A stretch of DNA of 23,075 bases from Lachnospiraceae bacterium (lineage in GTDB: Bacteria; Bacillota; Clostridia; Lachnospirales; Lachnospiraceae). The notes below the pieces were generated by a model. It was not told where the DNA came from. It ran no database searches and saw nothing but the letters and a program-made list of their open reading frames with translations. Below, in pieces: positions 15,280-22,712 of this stretch. Each line of letters starts with the position of its first letter. Position 1 is the stretch's first letter. Location of the stretch: positions 1 to 23,075 of the forward strand of contig CAAFZP010000085.1 in assembly GCA_900767585.1 (NCBI GenBank), in the 5' to 3' direction. The translations under genes were made by a program, and so were the position numbers.

Positions 15280-16406
15280 ACGGACGCCGCAGCTATATCG
15301 GTGTTGAAAATGGAATGTATAAACATCTGCCGGCAGAGATGCTTGCGGCGGAGGTACTCTGCGCGCTAGTACCGGAAGATGTGCGTCAGACGGTCGATGA
15401 AGTGATCGTCGGAAATGGTGTCGGAGCCAGTGGAAATATTGGCAGACTGGCAACGCTTACGGCACATTTTCCGAAAGAAGTTCCTGCGTACACCGTGGAT
15501 ATGCAGTGCGGATCGGGATTGGAAGCACTGACGATTGCCGCGGCGAAGATAAAAAGCGGACAGGCAGATCTAATTGTGGCAGGTGGCGTGGATAGTTCGT
15601 CAACGGCACCGCGACGTGCGTATAACCGGAATCATCCGGACTATGAACGCTATGGAGGCGAGGAATCCTTTTATTCCGTCGCAAAATTTGCACCGGGCGA
15701 GCATGATCCGTATGCGATGATCCGCGGCGCAGAGCGTGTGGCACTGGATGCGCAGATGACCAGACAGGAATTGAATAAATGGGTATTGCGTTCGCATACT
15801 CTTGCAAAGCAGGCAAGAGAAGCCGGTGTGCTTGAACCATATCTGGTCGGTGTGCAGGGGGCAACTGCGGATGCGGGTATCCGGGATCGCATAAGTGAAC
15901 GATTCTTAGATAAGCTACCACCGCTTTTGCCGGGCGGAGCGATACTGACAGCCGGAAATACATGCCTGATGCATGATGGTGCGGCATTTTTGATGGTGGC
16001 ATCGGAGCGGTATGTAAAGGAGCATAATCTGACACCGCTTGCGGAAATCGTTGATTCCGTAACGGTTGGCGGGAACCCGGACAAAAGCCCGGAGACAGCA
16101 ATACTTGCCATTCAGAAATTACTTGCCAAGACGAAACATACGGCGGAAGATATCGCGGTATTTGAATGTAATGAGGCATTTGCAGTAATTGATGAGCTTT
16201 TTGCGCGTGCCTATCCGGAAGCAGTTGACCGTTACAACCGGTATGGTGGGGCACTCGCATATGGACATCCATATGGCGCCTCAGGCGGTATTATCACGAT
16301 ACATGCATGCCGGGCGTTGCAGGAGACACCGGGCTATGCAGTATGCAGCATTGCGGCAGCCGGCGGCATCGGACATGCGCTGTTGCTGCGGGCGGGAGGA
16401 ATGTAA
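15258..16406 (+). CDS. Thiolase-family acyltransferase (YhfS-like), second catalytic Cys missing
   Basis: A 382-residue thiolase-superfamily enzyme. Seen: the nucleophile segment DMQCGSG with Cys84, NEAF (Asn305-Glu306), and GHPYGASGG with His337. The C-terminal CxGGGxG motif that supplies the second catalytic Cys in degradative and biosynthetic thiolases reads here as IAAAGGIG, with Ala366 at the Cys position. The nearest Cys is Cys363, three residues earlier. The reaction may therefore differ from ordinary acetoacetyl-CoA thiolysis. AAGGA lies before ATG 15258. It sits between a hotdog protein and an acyl-CoA ligase in a BirA-controlled operon. Bacillus subtilis yhfS (thiolase) and yhfT (ligase) with a bioY-like gene form a known BirA-regulated precedent, with no settled function to my knowledge. 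Confidence 0.87.
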   Translation: MEHAYIIDGRRSYIGVENGMYKHLPAEMLAAEVLCALVPEDVRQTVDEVIVGNGVGASGNIGRLATLTAHFPKEVPAYTVDMQCGSGLEALTIAAAKIKSGQADLIVAGGVDSSSTAPRRAYNRNHPDYERYGGEESFYSVAKFAPGEHDPYAMIRGAERVALDAQMTRQELNKWVLRSHTLAKQAREAGVLEPYLVGVQGATADAGIRDRISERFLDKLPPLLPGGAILTAGNTCLMHDGAAFLMVASERYVKEHNLTPLAEIVDSVTVGGNPDKSPETAILAIQKLLAKTKHTAEDIAVFECNEAFAVIDELFARAYPEAVDRYNRYGGALAYGHPYGASGGIITIHACRALQETPGYAVCSIAAAGGIGHALLLRAGGM

Positions 16407-16407
16407 C

Positions 16408-17667
16408 ATGCAGTATATTGATTATCTGACAAAACAACCATCGGACAAAGACGCAATCATCATCAATGGTGATCGCTATACATACGGAAAGCTCTATGTG
16501 CTTGTGCAGGATGCACGCGCGCGCCTTCCACAGATTGCAGAAAAACATCTGTATCCGATTCGGGAGACCGGAATCCTGAAACAGTTGATTTTATTTCTGG
16601 CGTGTGCGGGAACAAATCAGGTACCAGTTATCGTGCCGGCGGACAGCAAACTTGAAGTAACAGATCCGCTGTTTGATACGCCCGTGCCGGAGCGCGCGGT
16701 AATGGCAGTGATGACATCCGGGACAACCGGGATTCCGAAGATTTTATTCCGAAGCTTTGAGAGCTGGGCAGATTTCTTCCCGATACAGAATGCGGTGTTT
16801 GGCGTGGATGCGGACAGCCGGCTGTTCGTACAGGGAAGCCTTGCATTTACCGGGAATCTGAATCTCTATATGGGACAGCTTGCGGCAGGCGGCACGCTGA
16901 TTGCGGAGGATGTATTCCTGCCGGGCAAATGGGAGCAGGTGATGGCGCGCGAAAGGGCGAACGGTATTTACCTGATTCCGTCCAAATTGCTTATGCTGCC
17001 TCGCGTATTTAAAGGCGTAAATGCGAATATCCGCACGATCATTTCGGGCTCACAGAGCCTTGGGCGAAAGGATGCGGAAGTGTTGAAGAAGATATTTCCG
17101 AATACGGAGATTACATTATATTACGGTGCGAGCGAGCTGAATTATATCACGTATGTGAAGTCCGCGGACATGACGGAAGAGCGGAACCTGATCGGCAAGC
17201 CATTTCCGGGTGTACGGGTGTTTATACAGGATGATGAAATGTACGTGGACAATGCATTTCATGTGGAGAACATTACGGTGCCGTATTCGCTTAGAGACAG
17301 TGGACGGATGGATGCGCAGGGGAACTTTTATTTCCTTGGGCGGACGGATGATATCGTCGGCGTGCGCGGACGCAAAGTGTCGATGATGAAGATAGAAAAT
17401 GCGCTGGAGGAAGTCGCAGGCATCACGGAGGCGGCGGTCGTTCTGCTTCCGAAGGAGAAGGATGCGGATATGCCGGCGGAGATCGTGAGTGCATTTGTGA
17501 CAGTGGAAGGTACGGATGTGCCGGAGAATCTGCGGCAGCAGTTGAAGACACGGCTTGCGGATTTTGAGATTCCGAAGCGGGTGATCGTGCTGGAGGCATT
17601 GCCGAAGAACACAAGCGGGAAAGTGGATAAGGCGCAGCTGAAGAAGATGTGGATGGATCCGGAGTAA
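16408..17667 (+). CDS. AMP-dependent acyl-CoA synthetase/ligase (YhfT-like), short form
   Basis: An acyl-adenylate-forming ligase of 419 residues, shorter than the usual 480-550, with a reduced N-terminal subdomain. Motifs in order: MTSGTTGIPK (102-111) for ATP phosphates, YYGASELNYITY, FLGRTDDIVGVRGRKVS at the hinge, and PKNTSGKVDK with the catalytic Lys405. It should activate a carboxylic acid with ATP and pass it to CoA or another thiol; the substrate is unknown. Its position under BirA control suggests a biotin-related acid such as pimelate or a fatty acid precursor, which is inference. ATG 16408 starts 1 base after the thiolase stop with GGGAGG upstream. The ORF is open further upstream, but that region is thiolase sequence in another frame. 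Confidence 0.88.
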   Translation: MQYIDYLTKQPSDKDAIIINGDRYTYGKLYVLVQDARARLPQIAEKHLYPIRETGILKQLILFLACAGTNQVPVIVPADSKLEVTDPLFDTPVPERAVMAVMTSGTTGIPKILFRSFESWADFFPIQNAVFGVDADSRLFVQGSLAFTGNLNLYMGQLAAGGTLIAEDVFLPGKWEQVMARERANGIYLIPSKLLMLPRVFKGVNANIRTIISGSQSLGRKDAEVLKKIFPNTEITLYYGASELNYITYVKSADMTEERNLIGKPFPGVRVFIQDDEMYVDNAFHVENITVPYSLRDSGRMDAQGNFYFLGRTDDIVGVRGRKVSMMKIENALEEVAGITEAAVVLLPKEKDADMPAEIVSAFVTVEGTDVPENLRQQLKTRLADFEIPKRVIVLEALPKNTSGKVDKAQLKKMWMDPE

Positions 17668-17677
17668 AACAGGAACA

Positions 17678-19522
17678 ATGGAGGACCGGACGGTGATACG
17701 GGCAGAACAGGTAAGATTTCAATATAAAAAGCGGGATGTCGATGGAAATGTGATCGCGACGGAGGAAATCTTAAAGGGCGTAGATCTTACAATTAAAAAA
17801 GGTGAATTCATCGCGCTGCTTGGCAGAAATGGTTCCGGTAAGACAACATTCTCGAAGCAGTTAAATGCAATCCTTCGACCGTCGGAAGGTACGGTAACCG
17901 TAGATGAGATGGGAACCAAGGACGCGGATAAGACGTATGAGATCCGCCAGCGCGTCGGCATGGTGTTCCAGAATCCGGACAATCAGATGGTGGCGGCAAA
18001 TGTGGAAGAAGAGGTTGCATTCGGTCCGGAGAATCTGGGAATGGAGTCGGATACCATCGTATCGCGTGTGAAGCAGGCACTTGAACAGGTGCGGATGTGG
18101 AAGCGGAGAAAAACGGCTCCGAATCATCTGTCGGGCGGACAGAAACAGCGGATTGCGATTGCAGGAATCCTTGCGATGCACCCGGATTATATCGTCTTAG
18201 ATGAACCGACCGCGATGCTTGATCCGAAAGGGCGGAAAGAAGTGATGGAAGCGTTACAGCGGCTGAATCGGGAACAGGAAATGACAGTGATTCTGATCAC
18301 CCATGATATGGAAGCGGCGGCACTTGCGAGCCGGGTGATTCTGCTTGCGGATGGACAGGTAAGATTCGATGGAACACCGGAGGATTTCTTCGGAGCGGAT
18401 ACGCTGCTTGCGGAGATGGGCATGGAGGCACCGCTTTCTTATCGTGTGCGGAAAATAATAGATAGTGAGGCTTCCGTGGAGAAGGTTGGAGATGCGAGAG
18501 AGGATGAGGCTACGACTGGCAAACGGGAGAACCTATCAGAATATGATAAATCAGGTAGAGAATGGAAACAAAGTTCTGGGCGGGTAGATGATGTACCAAA
18601 AGACAAAGTTCTCCTCTCCCTGCAACACGTTAGCTATATTTACAGTCCGGGAACTGCATACGAGAAGGTTGCCTTAGACGATGTGAGCCTGTCGCTTGGA
18701 AAAGGAGAGATTGTCGGACTTGCCGGACATACCGGTTCTGGGAAATCCACTATGATCCAGCTCCTGAACGGGTTGCTGAGACCGACTGGCGGAACGGTTA
18801 CATTTGAGAAAAAGGATATTCATGCAAAGGGATATTCCGGGAATTATCTGCGAAGCCGGGTTGGCATGGTGTTCCAATATCCGGAGCATCAGATGATTTG
18901 CGATACCGTGTGGGAGGATGTTGCATTTGGACCAGGTAAGCAGGGCTTGACCGGGGAAGCATGCAAGACGCGCGTGGAGGAAGCGCTTCGGTTTGTTGAT
19001 CTGCCGGAGAAATATTATCAAGCATCGCCGTTGCAGTTATCGGGCGGACAGAAGCGGCGTGTGGCTATCGCAGGTGTGCTTGCGATGAAGCCGGAGTATA
19101 TCATATTGGACGAGCCGGCAGCAGGACTGGACGCAGAGGGAAAACGCGAAATATTCGACAGGATCCGGCAGATGAGCCGGGAGCAGGGAATCGGCGTTCT
19201 GCTTGTCTCACACAGTATGGAGGACCTGGCGGAATACGCAGACCGGATCATCGTGTTGGACGATGGAAAGAAGATATTGGATGACCGACCTGCAGAAGTA
19301 TTTGCCAAGCGGGAGATGCTTGCAGACTGTGGACTGGATGTACCGGAAACCGTGAAACTGGCGGACAAATTGCGCGCAAATGGGTATCAAATTCCACAGA
19401 ATGTGATTCGTGAGAAGGAATTGCTTGGTTGTCTTGGCAATTGCAAAAAGCGTGCTGTAGGAAGAAAAAGCGTAGATACTGAGAACAGATTTGACGAAAG
19501 GAAGCAAGGAGACAATTTATGA
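17678..19522 (+). CDS. ecfA: Fused two-domain ECF transporter ATPase (EcfA-EcfA')
   Basis: A 614-residue protein with two complete ABC ATPase domains; in most Firmicutes these are two genes, ecfA1 and ecfA2. Domain 1: Walker A GRNGSGKTT (49-57), Q loop VFQNPDNQ, signature LSGGQKQR (from 151), Walker B YIVLDEPTAMLD. Domain 2: Walker A GHTGSGKST (350-358), VFQYPEHQ, signature LSGGQKRR (from 454), Walker B YIILDEPAAGLD. The xFQxPxxQ Q loops are typical of ECF ATPases. A charged linker of about 55 residues (roughly 262-317) joins them. It energises biotin uptake with BioY and EcfT. The start could instead be GTG 17693, because GGAGG lies just after the ATG at 17678 at good spacing for it. The gene ends in an ATGA overlap with ecfT. 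Confidence 0.95.
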   Translation: MEDRTVIRAEQVRFQYKKRDVDGNVIATEEILKGVDLTIKKGEFIALLGRNGSGKTTFSKQLNAILRPSEGTVTVDEMGTKDADKTYEIRQRVGMVFQNPDNQMVAANVEEEVAFGPENLGMESDTIVSRVKQALEQVRMWKRRKTAPNHLSGGQKQRIAIAGILAMHPDYIVLDEPTAMLDPKGRKEVMEALQRLNREQEMTVILITHDMEAAALASRVILLADGQVRFDGTPEDFFGADTLLAEMGMEAPLSYRVRKIIDSEASVEKVGDAREDEATTGKRENLSEYDKSGREWKQSSGRVDDVPKDKVLLSLQHVSYIYSPGTAYEKVALDDVSLSLGKGEIVGLAGHTGSGKSTMIQLLNGLLRPTGGTVTFEKKDIHAKGYSGNYLRSRVGMVFQYPEHQMICDTVWEDVAFGPGKQGLTGEACKTRVEEALRFVDLPEKYYQASPLQLSGGQKRRVAIAGVLAMKPEYIILDEPAAGLDAEGKREIFDRIRQMSREQGIGVLLVSHSMEDLAEYADRIIVLDDGKKILDDRPAEVFAKREMLADCGLDVPETVKLADKLRANGYQIPQNVIREKELLGCLGNCKKRAVGRKSVDTENRFDERKQGDNL

Positions 19523-20325
19523 TTCGAGACATTACAATTGGACAATATTATCCTTCGGATTCTCCGGTTCATCATCTGGATCCGCGTGTCAAGTTATTCG
19601 CAACGCTGCTCTACATCATTGGGCTGTTTCTTAGCAAAAGTTTGATCGTATTTGCGGTGGCAGGCGTAGTATTGATTGCATGTATCGTGATATCCAAGGT
19701 GCCGTTTCGATATATGATCAAGGGGCTAAAGCCGGTCTGGATATTGCTGGTATTTATCTGTATCGTAAATGTGTTCTTCGGAAAAGGGGAAGTCCTGTAT
19801 TTCCAGTGGAAGTTTATTCACATCTATCGGGAAGGAATCATGCAGGCGGTTGTCCGTGTCGTGCGGTTGATGGAGCTGATTTTGGGGTCGTCACTTATGA
19901 CATACACAACAACGCCGACCGAGTTGACGGACGGCCTGGAGAAAGCATTTCATCCGCTTACGAAGATTCATGTACCGGTGCATGAGATTGCACTCATGAT
20001 GTCGATTACGCTTCGATTCATTCCAATTCTGATCGAAGAACTGGACCGGATCATGAAGGCACAGACGGCACGCGGCGTGGATTTTGAAGCAGGAAATGTG
20101 TTCCAGAAGTTGAAGCGTACCGGACGGATTCTGATGCCACTTTTTGCATCGGCTGTTGGACGGGCGGGTGACCTGGCACTCGCGATGGAAGCGCGTTGTT
20201 ATCAGGCGGGCAGACCCAGAACGAAGATGTATCCGCTTCGATATGCACGTGCGGATGGTGTCGTGTATGTGCTGGCAATCGCGTATCTGGCAGGGATGAT
20301 CGTGTTGAAGGTAATGGTTGGATAA
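19519..20325 (+). CDS. ecfT: ECF transporter transmembrane protein EcfT
   Basis: A 268-residue membrane scaffold that couples the ECF ATPases to the S-component. It starts with the family-type RDITIGQYYPSDSPVHHLDPRVK segment, with HHLDPRVK as the usual signature before helix 1. Hydrophobic helices follow, then the two cytoplasmic coupling motifs: ARG (184-186) in QTARGVDF and a variant ARC (225-227) in MEARCYQAG, where Gly is usual at the third position. ATG 19519 overlaps the ATPase stop (ATGA) with AAGGAGA upstream. As last gene of the BirA-controlled operon, its natural partner here is BioY. A terminator follows 28 bases after the stop. Confidence 0.95.
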   Translation: MIRDITIGQYYPSDSPVHHLDPRVKLFATLLYIIGLFLSKSLIVFAVAGVVLIACIVISKVPFRYMIKGLKPVWILLVFICIVNVFFGKGEVLYFQWKFIHIYREGIMQAVVRVVRLMELILGSSLMTYTTTPTELTDGLEKAFHPLTKIHVPVHEIALMMSITLRFIPILIEELDRIMKAQTARGVDFEAGNVFQKLKRTGRILMPLFASAVGRAGDLALAMEARCYQAGRPRTKMYPLRYARADGVVYVLAIAYLAGMIVLKVMVG

Positions 20326-20353
20326 TTCAAATATAATAAGAGAGTTTTTTACG

Positions 20354-20384
20354 AAAGCAGGTTTGAAAAATAGCCTGCTTTTTT
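20354..20384 (+). terminator. Rho-independent terminator after ecfT
   Basis: AAAGCAGG (20354-20361) pairs with CCTGCTTT (20374-20381) across a 12-base loop, with T to 20384. Confidence 0.85.
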
Positions 20385-20416
20385 GATGTGCAAAAATATT
20401 CGCGAAAATTACATGG

Positions 20417-20455
20417 CCTTTTAGGAAACAAAAAAGACATGCATTTCCAAAAAGG
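20417..20455. repeat. 12-bp inverted repeat upstream of the merR promoter
   Basis: CCTTTTAGGAAA (20417-20428) and TTTCCAAAAAGG (20444-20455) are inverted repeats matching at 11 of 12 positions, spaced 15 bases. They end 3 bases before the -35 box of the merR promoter. No T run follows, so it does not look like a terminator; a regulator site is possible. Confidence 0.55.
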
Positions 20456-20458
20456 GTA

Positions 20459-20489
20459 TTGCTATCACGTTAACGTGATGGTTTACGCT
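20459..20489 (+). promoter_or_regulatory. MerR-type promoter with central palindrome
   Basis: ATCACGTTAACGTGAT (20464-20479) is a perfect 16-base palindrome. It lies between TTGCTA (20459-20464) and TACGCT (20484-20489), which are 19 bases apart. A dyad inside an overlong 19-base spacer is the hallmark of promoters activated by MerR-family proteins, and the merR gene starts 23 bases later. The -10 box is weak, so the exact boxes are tentative. Confidence 0.6.
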
Positions 20490-20512
20490 CGAATTATGGA
20501 GAAAGGTAGGCC

Positions 20513-20923
20513 ATGATGAGCAAAATTAGCGAAGTGAGTAAACGAACTGGACTTAGTAAGAGAACACTCCAATATTACGATGATGAAGGTTTGCTGCATG
20601 TTCCCCGATCCCCGGATAACTACCGAATGTATGATGGAGAGACAATGCAGGAAATATGGGAAATTCTCGTGTACAAAGAAATGGGATTCAAATTGTCTGA
20701 AATAAAATGTATCACTATGCTTTCAGAATCTGAAAAAATTGAATATATGAAAGAGTATACAAAAAGACTGAAAGAAAAGAAACAGACAATGGAGGAACAG
20801 ATAGAGCTTATTACATCTATTCAGAAGCAGCATATGTTCCCCAAAATGCCCGAGGATGGAGTAAAAGGAACTTACGTGGAATTAGCGTCCAGATTACGGA
20901 AGAAAGAAAACAGGGAGGATTAA
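20513..20923 (+). CDS. MerR-family transcriptional regulator
   Basis: A 136-residue regulator. The N-terminal winged helix-turn-helix reads ISEVSKRTGLSKRTLQYYDDEGLL, then NYRMYDGETMQEIWEI, typical of MerR proteins. A long dimerisation coiled coil follows at about residues 75-105 (SEKIEYMKEYTKRLKEKKQTMEEQIELI). The C-terminal part is short and lacks the Cys residues of metal sensors, so the signal is unknown. ATG 20513 and ATG 20516 are both possible behind AAAGGTAGG. The palindromic promoter just upstream suggests it controls its own transcription. The membrane protein gene starts 7 bases after its stop and is its likely target. Confidence 0.9.
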   Translation: MMSKISEVSKRTGLSKRTLQYYDDEGLLHVPRSPDNYRMYDGETMQEIWEILVYKEMGFKLSEIKCITMLSESEKIEYMKEYTKRLKEKKQTMEEQIELITSIQKQHMFPKMPEDGVKGTYVELASRLRKKENRED

Positions 20924-20930
20924 AAATATT

Positions 20931-21719
20931 ATGAAGAAATTATGGAAATTTATGAAAGTGGTTGTATTTGTTGTTATTATATTTGTGGTTCTGATATGTG
21001 CAATTGGTATGAAACAGAAGTATCGTAAGCAGAAGAACAGTACATATATTTGGCCGGATAATGCATTGACGGCGATGATACCGAGACCGGAATCTAAAAA
21101 AGGAGAAATTACCTTTGAGACGGAAGATACCTTTTCGATTGACGTGTATAAAACATCAAAAAAAGAATATAACAATTATGTAGATAATTGTAAGAAAAAG
21201 GGATTTACGGAGAATTATTATGGAACCGATGACCATTACAGTGCAGATCATGCAGATGGATTTTCGTTGAGACTGAGTTATAATTCCACAGATAAGGAAA
21301 TGAGCATACGAATATCCAAGAAATTAGAGACTACAACAGTAAATTCGACGGATACGGAGGAATCTGCTGCAGAAGATGTAGAAGCTGATAATTCAGATAA
21401 AACCGAGGCAGAAGAAACAACAGAGAATATAACAGAAGAATCAAAACAAGAAGGTGTTACTCCTGATTTCAAGGAATTAATGGATAGCTATGAGGCGTTT
21501 TTTGATAGTTATGTAGATTTTATGAATAAATATAATGAAGCATCTTCTGATGATCAGGCAGGCATGTTGGCGGATTATGCCGATTTTATGACCAAGTATG
21601 CCGATTATATGAAGAAGTTAGATGATATTGATGAGAATAATTTATCAGCGGCGGATTATGCATATTATGTTGAAGTGCAGGCACGAATTACAAAGAAATT
21701 ATCTGAAGTAAAAATGTAG
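20931..21719 (+). CDS. Membrane-anchored protein with a DUF6591-like C-terminal domain
   Basis: A 262-residue protein with one N-terminal membrane helix (about 8-26, flanked by Lys), an extracytoplasmic beta-rich domain (about 45-130), an acidic Thr/Glu/Asp-rich linker (about 135-180), and a helical C-terminal domain. That last domain has the repeated pattern FKELMDSYEAFFDSYVDFM and YADFMTKYADYMKKLDD, which I associate with DUF6591. No enzyme motif is seen. The ribosome site is GGAGG with a long 12-base spacing. It is co-transcribed with the MerR regulator, which suggests a small surface-stress module, as inference. A terminator follows the stop within 12 bases. Confidence 0.8.
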   Translation: MKKLWKFMKVVVFVVIIFVVLICAIGMKQKYRKQKNSTYIWPDNALTAMIPRPESKKGEITFETEDTFSIDVYKTSKKEYNNYVDNCKKKGFTENYYGTDDHYSADHADGFSLRLSYNSTDKEMSIRISKKLETTTVNSTDTEESAAEDVEADNSDKTEAEETTENITEESKQEGVTPDFKELMDSYEAFFDSYVDFMNKYNEASSDDQAGMLADYADFMTKYADYMKKLDDIDENNLSAADYAYYVEVQARITKKLSEVKM

Positions 21720-21730
21720 TTGATTAAGCG

Positions 21731-21758
21731 GGAACCCGGATAAGTCTGGGTTCCTTTT
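21731..21758 (+). terminator. Rho-independent terminator after the merR operon
   Basis: GGAACCCGGA (21731-21740), loop TAAG, TCTGGGTTCC (21745-21754): a 10-bp stem with one G-T pair followed by TTTT. Confidence 0.85.
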
Positions 21759-21761
21759 ATG

Positions 21762-21779
21762 GTGTGCCTTGCGGCGCAC
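21762..21779. repeat. GC-rich hairpin before the toxin-antitoxin genes
   Basis: GTGTGCC (21762-21768), loop TTGC, GGCGCAC (21773-21779), paired with one wobble. It stands out in an AT-rich spacer right behind the terminator, and could insulate the downstream module or be a small palindromic repeat. Confidence 0.45.
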
Positions 21780-21816
21780 GTTTCTAATGGGTTTATTTTA
21801 TAAAAATTATTGATAA

Positions 21817-21874
21817 TATTAGTAAATTGACATATAATAATACTAACAAATTTAATGATATATTTATTAGTATA
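21817..21874 (+). promoter_or_regulatory. Promoter and repeated operator boxes of the toxin-antitoxin pair
   Basis: TATTAGTA occurs at 21817-21824 and again at 21865-21872, with an inverted copy AATACTAA at 21839-21846 between them. A promoter TTGACA (21827-21832) with an 18-base spacer and TTTAAT (21851-21856) lies among these boxes. The arrangement fits autorepression by the antitoxin or the toxin-antitoxin complex. The -10 box is uncertain in this AT-rich stretch. Confidence 0.55.
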
Positions 21875-21901
21875 TTTATAGATGAAAATGGAGGACTGAT
21901 T

Positions 21902-22204
21902 ATGGTTTTAGACACACTTATTCCAATATCTCAATTCAATAAAGGCCAGGCAGCAAAAATTTTTGATGAATTAACAACAAAAAAAGAGATGGTTGTATTG
22001 AAAAATAATCAACCATCGGCAGTTCTTCTTTCACCAGACGAATATAAACGGCTGATGGAAATCGAAGAAGATTATAATTTGCTGCTTGAAGCAAACACAA
22101 GATTATTATCTAATCAAAAATTACATTCTGAAGATGAGATAATGAAGAAATTCAACATAACTCAGGAAGAGCTTGATGAAATGGAGGATGTTGAAATCGA
22201 ATAA
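21902..22204 (+). CDS. Phd/YefM-family antitoxin
   Basis: A 100-residue antitoxin. The N-terminal half has the Phd/YefM DNA-binding fold: IPISQFNKGQAAKIF, then MVVLKNNQPSAVLLSPDEYKRLME. The C-terminal half (residues from about 60) is acidic and helical, ending in ELDEMEDVEIE, as expected for a toxin-wrapping tail. ATG 21902 follows GGAGG; the ORF is open upstream, but that part is promoter DNA. The stop overlaps the toxin start by 1 base (TAATG), a typical coupled toxin-antitoxin order with the antitoxin first. It should neutralise the toxin and repress the operon. Confidence 0.88.
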   Translation: MVLDTLIPISQFNKGQAAKIFDELTTKKEMVVLKNNQPSAVLLSPDEYKRLMEIEEDYNLLLEANTRLLSNQKLHSEDEIMKKFNITQEELDEMEDVEIE

Positions 22205-22524
22205 TGTGGAAGGTATCATATTTTGATGAGGCGCTGGAAGATCTGAAAAAAATGGATAATTCGCAGCGCAAACAGGTATTAAAGGCAATAGATAAGGTTA
22301 AAACCAATCCATTGCCGCAAAATGAAGGTGGATATGGGAAGCCGCTTGGAAATAAAAGAGGCATTAACCTAACTAATCTTTATAAAATCAAATTAAAAAA
22401 ATCAGGGATCAGAGTCGTATATCAGATCATTCGTGTTAAAGATACTATGGAAATAATTATAGTTTCGATGCGGGAAGAAGAAAAGGTATATGAGGATGCT
22501 CAAAAGAGAATCAATAACAAATAA
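22204..22524 (+). CDS. RelE/ParE-superfamily toxin
   Basis: A 106-residue toxin of the RelE/ParE fold: an N-terminal VSYFDEALEDLKKMD helix region, GYGKPLGN, then the core strands LYKIKLKKSGIRVVYQII and MEIIIVSMREEEKVYEDA. RelE members cleave mRNA at the ribosome; ParE members poison gyrase. The Lys/Arg-rich core with Arg in GIRVVYQI favours a RelE-like mRNase, but the sequence alone does not settle it. It has no ribosome site of its own and overlaps the antitoxin stop, so translation is coupled. A strong terminator follows 43 bases downstream. Confidence 0.87.
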   Translation: MWKVSYFDEALEDLKKMDNSQRKQVLKAIDKVKTNPLPQNEGGYGKPLGNKRGINLTNLYKIKLKKSGIRVVYQIIRVKDTMEIIIVSMREEEKVYEDAQKRINNK

Positions 22525-22537
22525 ATTGCAATTTTTT

Positions 22538-22556
22538 AGCCGTTCAATGAACGGCT
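22538..22556. repeat. Perfect hairpin behind the toxin gene
   Basis: AGCCGTTCA (22538-22546) and TGAACGGCT (22548-22556) are a perfect 9-bp inverted repeat around one base. T residues precede rather than follow it, so it is not a standard + strand terminator. It could stabilise the mRNA 3' end. Confidence 0.5.
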
Positions 22557-22567
22557 TCAGACTGTAG

Positions 22568-22605
22568 ACAAAGTCCATGGCATGTTCCGTGGACTTTGTT
22601 TTTTT
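22568..22605 (+). terminator. Rho-independent terminator after the toxin-antitoxin pair
   Basis: ACAAAGTCCATGG (22568-22580), a 6-base loop, and CCGTGGACTTTGT (22587-22599) form a 13-bp stem with one G-T pair, followed by T to 22605. Confidence 0.93.
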
Positions 22606-22617
22606 ATCCCAACCCTA

Positions 22618-22657
22618 TTGACAAATAAAATAACACTGTTATAATAACGGTGTTATT
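22618..22657 (+). promoter_or_regulatory. tetR promoter with overlapping long palindrome
   Basis: TTGACA (22618-22623), a 16-base spacer, and TATAAT (22640-22645). A 29-base near-perfect palindrome (22629-22657) covers the -10 box: arms AATAACACTGTTAT and ATAACGGTGTTATT around a central A, one position unmatched. This is the expected arrangement for autorepression by the TetR protein encoded just downstream. Confidence 0.85.
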
Positions 22658-22712
22658 AAAAATAAAACAATATAAATAACAGCAGCAAACGAACGAAAAG
22701 AAGGAGCAGCTC

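Noticed and set aside
15457..16272. 271-codon minus-strand ORF inside the thiolase gene
   Set aside because: Pro/His/Arg-rich composition typical of an antisense shadow, fully inside a clear thiolase.
16189..16407. Extended N-terminus of the acyl-CoA ligase
   Set aside because: This region is thiolase coding sequence in another frame; ATG 16408 has GGGAGG and directly follows the thiolase stop.
22538..22556. Perfect hairpin as the toxin-antitoxin terminator
   Set aside because: No T run follows it; the hairpin at 22568-22605 has one and a longer stem.
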